From positions 248,001-312,000 of the forward strand of contig LATX02000187.1 of assembly GCA_001466705.2 (NCBI GenBank): a DNA stretch of 64,000 nt, read 5' to 3'. Within the stretch, counting starts at the first letter, position 1. Each line of letters opens with the position of its first letter. The translations under genes were made by a program, and so were the position numbers. Below the pieces are notes generated by a model that searched no databases, was not told where the DNA came from, and worked only from the letters and a program-made list of their open reading frames with translations. Shown here one piece after another: positions 58,441 to 64,000 of this stretch. This DNA comes from Moniliophthora roreri. Its lineage: Eukaryota; Basidiomycota; Agaricomycetes; Agaricales; Marasmiaceae.

Positions 58441-60407
58441 AGTAATCACCAGCAGGCAGTCCACAGGGCACTTGGAGACTTGGAGAGGTCTGAGGCGATG
58501 TGTGAGAGAGGTGCAATGGAGGGCAGAGGAGAGGTGCAATGAGGTGCACCTAATCTCCACACAGAATCAGTCTGATCCGATGCCAGGTAAAGCCCATTCC
58601 TGGCATCTTATCAGTTCCAATACCTGGGACACAAAGGTGCAATCTTGTCATGTTCCAAATTACAGACCAGAAAAAAAAAAAAAAGAAGACTAATCGGAAT
58701 GACAACGGACAGTCTTGATACAAGATTTTGTTGTTGACGCTCCAGGTATTCACAGGGAATGTTGAAGGGAGGAGGACACATCAACAGTTGTGATTTCCTG
58801 TGAGGAGTCTATAATACATCTTATCTCGCTACCAAATTGGGTTACATTGATCTCCAGTCTATGACCAGAGTATAATTCCTGCCACGCATGTACAGATCTT
58901 ACCACCTTGTCGTGCTCACTCTGCCTTAACAGCCTCGTATCTTACGCCTATCCTAACTGGTTACCTTAACAGGTCTTTATAGAGGATACGGTGTGACATT
59001 TCCAGATGGATGAAAATACCAAAATTGCCTAAAGAGGCTCACAAAGAGGCAGAGAGAGAGGCGAGATGGATTATGGAGAATGGTGCCAGTCACAGTGAAT
59101 GCCATGAAAATGCTTTTTTTGAGGTGAACCTGCAGACACCCCAAAACTGGGGCTCAAGCCTAGACTCGGGCTTCAAGCTTGAAGCCCAAGCCCTAACAGC
59201 ACCAGTGGCTATTATAATCAACCAACACATATGGTACTGCAACAGCTCGATTCCGCACTTGCTTCGGAAGTCTTCCAATTTCTAGTAGAGAGTGATAAGT
59301 CAATAGAATATCTTAGATTCTTGAATTAGTGACGACCTGAAGGAATGCGAGAATGAAGCATGAGAATTACTGAGCAATGGCTGCCTTGTGGCTCTTGACC
59401 AGAGGGGAGGGAAAATTTTTTTTTTGTACATGGGGTCGAATTTTTTTTTAAGGACCATCATGGTGAACCAACCAACCACTGACTACCATATATGGAAGGT
59501 AGTTCACATGACATCACCTTTTTGGAAGGTGCTAAGTAGCAAGCACCTGACTAGCACTGGTTCTCTTCCCCCTTTGCATTAACTAGGTTCAGTGAAGTGC
59601 GAGCACAATAAACCGAAGTCTGCAGTAGAATGTTTCAAACTGTTTGTAAGGTTCATCTACATTATATTCTAGGTACAGGAGCCCAAGCAACTGCAAATCT
59701 CTAGGGATTGATATCTGCTAAGAAAGATCTAAGGATAGTATGTGTATTCAGGGTGTAAATTGGTTCAAGAAGGCATATAATGTAACCCTATTATAGAGAA
59801 CTCCCAGTCCTATACAGCTGAACCACTACAAACCCTTAAAATACCTGTGAGTGAGCCCCAAGGACTATAGGTGGGCAGGAAACTGATCTGGACCAGCATC
59901 CAAAAGGCATATAGGAGCAAATTTGAGTCTTTCTGCTACAAAGGTGGTCATAAAAGAACCTTTGGTTACTGAGAAAGTGTTCAAAGTTCGAAAAAAAATT
60001 GGCTCAAGAAAATTTTTTAAGCTGGCCATCAGCCAACCAACCAACCGTCTCGGTGTTCCGGAACCACGGCCCGCCTCCCCCCTGCCCTCGACCCTCAACC
60101 ACAATATGGCTGGCCTTGAATATGCCTCTCCGAGTACACATACCTCTCAGGAGATGAAAAACAAGTACACAGGTGTCTACAAATAGTCGTCCCCTTACCC
60201 ACTTCCTGACCCAGATCTTTACTGTCAGCAATACGTTCTGAGTCACTTCACTGGACCCTTCTCAGCGGACTGCTCACGAAACTTCTCTTTTACAGCCCAT
60301 ATGGAAGTCGCGGTTTTAGAGAGGAAGATGAATCACTCGGGTGTCTACCGAAGATGGAGTCGCGGACGAGGTCCTTCATGTCGATTGCTTGCTAGGCTTG
60401 CAAAGGT
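58441..60407. other. Repeat-rich intergenic stretch
   Basis: No recognised gene. It contains A and T runs (58670, 59410, 59440), a perfect palindrome at 59168-59187 and unrecognised short frames (59010-59285, 59865-60104). An upstream exon of the MFS gene beginning at the ATG near 60301 is possible. Confidence 0.35.
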
Positions 60408-62646
60408 ATGTGCGGAGATGACTCTGAGGTAGCCGCTGCGTCCATCTCTTTTATATCCGGATGTTCAGTATGTCAGATGTGGGTCGACTGGAGTTCACTG
60501 AGCAGATTAAGGTTTCTTTATGGAGCACAACGGTCCCCTTCACTGAGCTTGAACATCGGTCAACGAATTAACTACCTTTCTGGCGGTCGATTACTTTCTT
60601 ACGCAGACCAACGACCAGGATACCGAGTTCCTCAACGATACCTATCTTCTACACTTTCGCGAGCGTCTACAGCGACTATAAAAGTTACCGCACAGCAGAA
60701 AAAAATTACATCTGCGTACCCTTCTTCGACTTTACCTGGTGGTGAAGCACAGGCGGTGCAAGTAGAGCAAAAGGTCGACGAGGAGGAGGCCGATAAGCGG
60801 ACACAGGTAGTCGAATACAGCGACGGGACCAAAGCCGGACCGACTGATTACCAAGGAGCTTCGCAAGTCGGCATCAAGGAGGCTGAAATAGAGTCAGTGA
60901 TCGATCCGTTTCTGGTCGACTGGGACGGCTCAGAGGATCCAGATAATCCAAATTTCTTCGATCCCGATGTTTTACTGAAGTATCGGTATAGAAACTGGTC
61001 ACCTTTCAAGAAAAGCTTTGTCGTGTTCAGCATAGCACTACTTACCTTCTCCGTGTACATCGGCTCAGCCATCTACACATCCTCTATACCAGGACTCATG
61101 TCCGAGTTCGGTATACCTCAGGTCATCGGATCCCTCGGTCTTACTCTGTATGTTTTGGCGTACGGAATTGGACCCATGTTTCTCACTCCTCTACAGGAGT
61201 TACCTTCCCTCGGCAGGAACCCAGTGTACATCTTCGGCCTCATTCTATTCCTGTTATTCAACATCCCCATTGCCAAAGCCACCAACATGTCTACTGTAAC
61301 TGGCCTTTAGGTTTTTGACTGGATTCGTCGGCAGTCCGGCTTTGGCTACGGGAGGCGCATCGATGGCAGATATATTCGAGGGTCATAGGCAGTCGTATAT
61401 GATTGGTATCTGGTCACTCGGAGCCGTTGCTGGACCTATTCTTGGACCAGTTATTGGAGGATTTGCAGCCCAAGCCAAAGATTGGCGCTGGCCCATCTAC
61501 GAATTAATGTGGATCTCCGCACTCGCCATCCTCTTCCTTTCGTTCCTTCTTCCGGAGACATACGAAGCCACCATCCTACGCAAGCGCGCTCAGCGTCTAC
61601 GAAAACTTACCGGTAACACTTAGCTTCGGAGTCAGAGTGAGATCGATCAGGTAGCGATGTCCAAGCGCGAAATCGCGTACGAGTCGTTGGTTCGACCATT
61701 TGTATTGAGTATGGAGCCAGCGGTGTTGTTCTTGAACATGTATTTGGGTCTTGTTTGTGAGTCTTGCAGCCCTTCCTTCCACATTGATTGCTCTGACACG
61801 GTACGCTTATAGATTCAGTGTTTTACCTGTGGTTCGAGGCGTTCCCTCTCGTTTTCAACGAGATTTATCATATGAACCTTGGTGTGGGGAGTCTACCATT
61901 CCTTGGGTTTGTCGTTTCAGGTTCTGCTACTGTGGGTACATATCTTCATTGTGTCTTGGCTCATTATTGACTTTCTTCTTTTCTTTTTACAGTACATTGC
62001 TTACTGCTTGTACCGTGCGTATAGTTATTTGGTCTTCCTATCCCAAATTCATTCTTATATGTTTCTCATCAATAGTGAAATACTACCTCCATCCCCGCCT
62101 TGATAAGAACCCCGACCTTCCACCAGAGATCCGCTTGTACATCGGTTTAATCGCCAGTATCTTCATCCCGGTATCCTTGCTTATCTTTGGCTGGGCCTCG
62201 AGGCCTTCGGTCCATTGGTACGTTCTATTAGCCAGCTTCAAGCCAAGTCAAGTTTTAACGCTTCGCAATTCATCCAGGATCGCACCTGTAATAGCAGCGG
62301 CCCTCTACCAGCCCGGGATCTTCCTTACGTTCCAGTCCATCTTGATATACCTCTCGAACTCGTATAAGAAGTACACAGGGAGTATTTTGGCTGGTAATGA
62401 TCTATTCCGTTCGACTATGGCCAGCGTATTTCCTCTCTTCGGTGCTCCGTTCTTCAAAAATTTGGCTTTGGGTCCAGGATCGTCGCTGTTGGCAGGTATT
62501 AGTATCTTGTTGATAGTCGTACTTTATGTGAGTTTTCTTCCTGTTTACTCGACGCGGTGCAGTGCTGACTTGTTCGGTTCGGACAGTCGTTGATTCGATT
62601 TGGTGGCAAGCTACGTGCGAGATCAAAATATGCCGAGTCGAATTGA
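60408..62646 (+). pseudogene. MFS drug/polyamine-type transporter (DHA1) with a frameshift and a nonsense codon
   Basis: Proton-driven export at the plasma membrane is expected for this family. Landmarks are DPFLVDWDGSEDPDNPNFF, the TM region IALLTFSVYIGSAIYTSSIP, LTLYVLAYGIGPMFLTPL, LGRNPVYIFGLILFLLFN, TGFVGSPALATGGA, LGPVIGGFAAQAKDWRWPI and LFLSFLLPETYEATILRKRA. An extra A at 61298-61299 (GTAACTGG where GTACTGG keeps the expected VLAFRFLTGF) leads to a TAG at 61308. The restored frame then meets TAG at 61621, followed in frame by LRSQSEIDQ, a conserved segment. Later exons (from 61813; donors at 61757 and elsewhere) carry VFYLWFEAFPLVFNEIYHMN and reach the TGA at 62644. Two independent lesions make a pseudogene likely. 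The 5' start is uncertain. Confidence 0.8.
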
Positions 62647-62992
62647 ACAAATTTGGCGCATTTGTATCTCATCGACAATATGGCATGACACGGCGACAAC
62701 AATTATTCTACATTCGATTAGGAGCAAGAAACCACTTAGAAGTGCTGTAGTTTTAGGTTAATTCACATCTTAGGGTATGGACGGACATTGGGTAGTACTT
62801 AGCAAACATGTATCCATTGATGTTCGAGTCGACAGTGGCACGACAAATCGGAGTGCGGCCCGTGCCAACCCAATTCCGGATAATTAAACGCGACACCTTT
62901 CCTTGCCTTTCCTGAAATGGCCTTTAGGTCTCACGACCGCGCTATAGACGCGTTGTCTTTTCTGAATTCCACCGACCCTAGACCCAGAAACT
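62647..62992. other. Intergenic, MFS to kinase
   Basis: No gene recognised; contains presumptive 3' end and promoter regions. Confidence 0.35.
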
Positions 62993-64000
62993 ATGCTGGA
63001 AGAAAGCACGGCTCTGCCTGAAGACTGGTTCCTAGAATCATGGCACGAAATGCTAGCTGCACTCGAAGATGCGAATCCCGCGCCCGAAGGAGACCGACCT
63101 GGGAGCATGACTGCGCCAGGCCCCGTGGAAAAGGGAAACCGAAAGGATGGAGAACCGACACCACTCGAATCGGTCGACTTTGCTGGTGGCAGTATCGTAC
63201 TAGAATACCTTGAAAAAGTTCTTAAGGATAATGACGAATACAGGGCGTTGCAGTCTCTTTTGGATCTATTTCATATCGTAAATGGTTTGATATCTCTTGC
63301 TCGCCATTCTAATACCTTATACCCTATAGCTTTCTCTTCGGAGTGATATCACTCTTCGATTTCGTTCCTCCATACTTAAGGCAATGCTTCGATTGTCAGA
63401 AACTTCCAGCAAGTATCCTGCTCTGCTGGCTGTAGGAGATGTTCAGAAAGCTAGTGACGAACCTTTAGATTCGGGGGGGTTCTGTGATATCTACCAGGGA
63501 CTTTTGGGGTCGAAACTGGTCTGTTTGAAACAGGTGAAAGTTTACCGCAATTCTGATATGGAGGCCATACTTAGAGTGCGTGTTGTTTACCATCTTTATC
63601 TTCAGCCCTGTACGGTGTACTAACTACAACAATCTTCAGAGCACTTTGCGCGAAGCAATCATATGGCGGCAACTTGACCATCCCAATCTTCTCCCATTTT
63701 ACGGACTATATTGACTTGATCGTAGAATATGTTTAATTTCGCCGTGGGTTGAAAAGGGTAGTCTGCACCATTTCCTGCGCGAATCGCGGTCAAACGGCTC
63801 TGCGGTGGATCACAAAACCCTGGTGCGCCTCCTAACGAATCGTGGCACTTGATGTTCGTGAACATTGATGTCTGAGCAGATCTGGGACATCGCGAATGGG
63901 CTCTCTTATCTTCATGGACGCAAAATTGTGCATGCGGATTTGAAGAGTGTAAGTGACAGTTCCTGGGAGACACGATTGATTGATTGGGTCTAACGTTCAT
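62993..64000 (+). pseudogene. Protein kinase, N-terminal part, with one in-frame stop (partial at right edge)
   Basis: Exons 62993-63277, 63330-63575 and from 63640 join in phase 0. A roughly 130-residue N-terminal region (SVDFAGGSIVLEYLEKVLKD ... SILKAMLRLSETSSKYPALL) precedes the kinase domain. The nucleotide loop is LDSGGFCDIYQG, the ATP-binding Lys is in VCLKQVKV, and alpha-C and strand 4 read EAIIWRQLDHPNLLPFYGLY. A TGA at 63712-63714 follows, after which the same frame continues with LDRRICLISPWVEKGSLHHF, and after another intron with IWDIANGLSYLHGRKIVHAD, the lead-in to the catalytic loop. This arrangement is typical of the large basidiomycete TKL-like kinase families. One stop may be a real lesion or an error. 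Confidence 0.75.

Noticed and set aside
58301..58693. 130-codon ORF in the repeat copy B area
   Set aside because: It spans the repeat border and ends in an A run encoding Lys; no family recognised.
61296..61310. A 15-nt GT..AG intron in the MFS gene
   Set aside because: Far below any spliceable length and it does not restore the frame; a one-base insertion explains the data.
1..64000. CRISPR arrays, operons or bacterial ribosome binding sites
   Set aside because: No regularly spaced repeats of that type, and the genes are intron-containing eukaryotic genes.

Overview
The window looks like nuclear DNA of a mushroom-forming basidiomycete (Agaricomycetes). The evidence is: genes cut by many 50-65 nt introns with GTRNGT donors and YAG acceptors; NACHT ATPases headed by a short Gly/Asn/Gln-rich signature; F-box and SKP1 genes; two Agaricomycete-type membrane-protein families; and nested Copia and Gypsy LTR retrotransposons. 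Four single-N gaps (12238, 17058, 54922, 57671) mark contig joins. Two of them are flanked by near-identical contig ends, which suggests unmerged haplotypes.

Layout. 1-3573: a divergent pair of genes sharing one N-terminal signature; the left one runs off the edge and the right one is a NACHT ATPase (NLR1). 3574-28580: a transposon nest, almost all of it on the minus strand. It holds a degraded Copia element (4551-8553) split by a 536-bp solo LTR, TE debris, a CpG-rich Gypsy-1 internal region (10785-18077) with several premature stops and a likely -1 frameshift site, and an older CpG-poor Gypsy-2 (about 19700-26832) split by a 434-bp solo LTR. 28585-38329: genes for a multi-pass membrane protein, an F-box protein and a C2-like/membrane protein, plus copy 1 of a 2.55-kb duplicated segment. 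38330-41821: CpG-poor DNA and a second NACHT ATPase (NLR2). 42150-44252: a tandem duplication with a perfect 872-bp period. 45832-51358: a single-pass membrane protein, a trans-3-hydroxy-L-proline dehydratase with one premature stop, an F-box relic and copy 2 of the duplicated segment. 51977-55055: an inverted-repeat pair, a SKP1 gene and a WD40 exon. 55060-60400: CpG-poor repeats. 60408-64000: an MFS transporter with two lesions and the start of a protein kinase with one stop.

Main themes. (1) CpG content switches abruptly. Old TEs and some genes beside them have lost most CpG, while other genes and the young insertions keep it, as expected from methylation-linked C-to-T decay spreading from TEs. 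(2) Three genes start with the same Gly/Asn/Asp/Gln-rich motif. In the two complete genes it sits on its own first exon and precedes a NACHT domain. This resembles a modular signalling motif of fungal NLR-type proteins. (3) Several otherwise complete genes carry a single lesion, either recent pseudogenisation or base-calling error. F-box and SKP1 genes belong to SCF ubiquitin ligases; nothing here shows that these particular ones act together.
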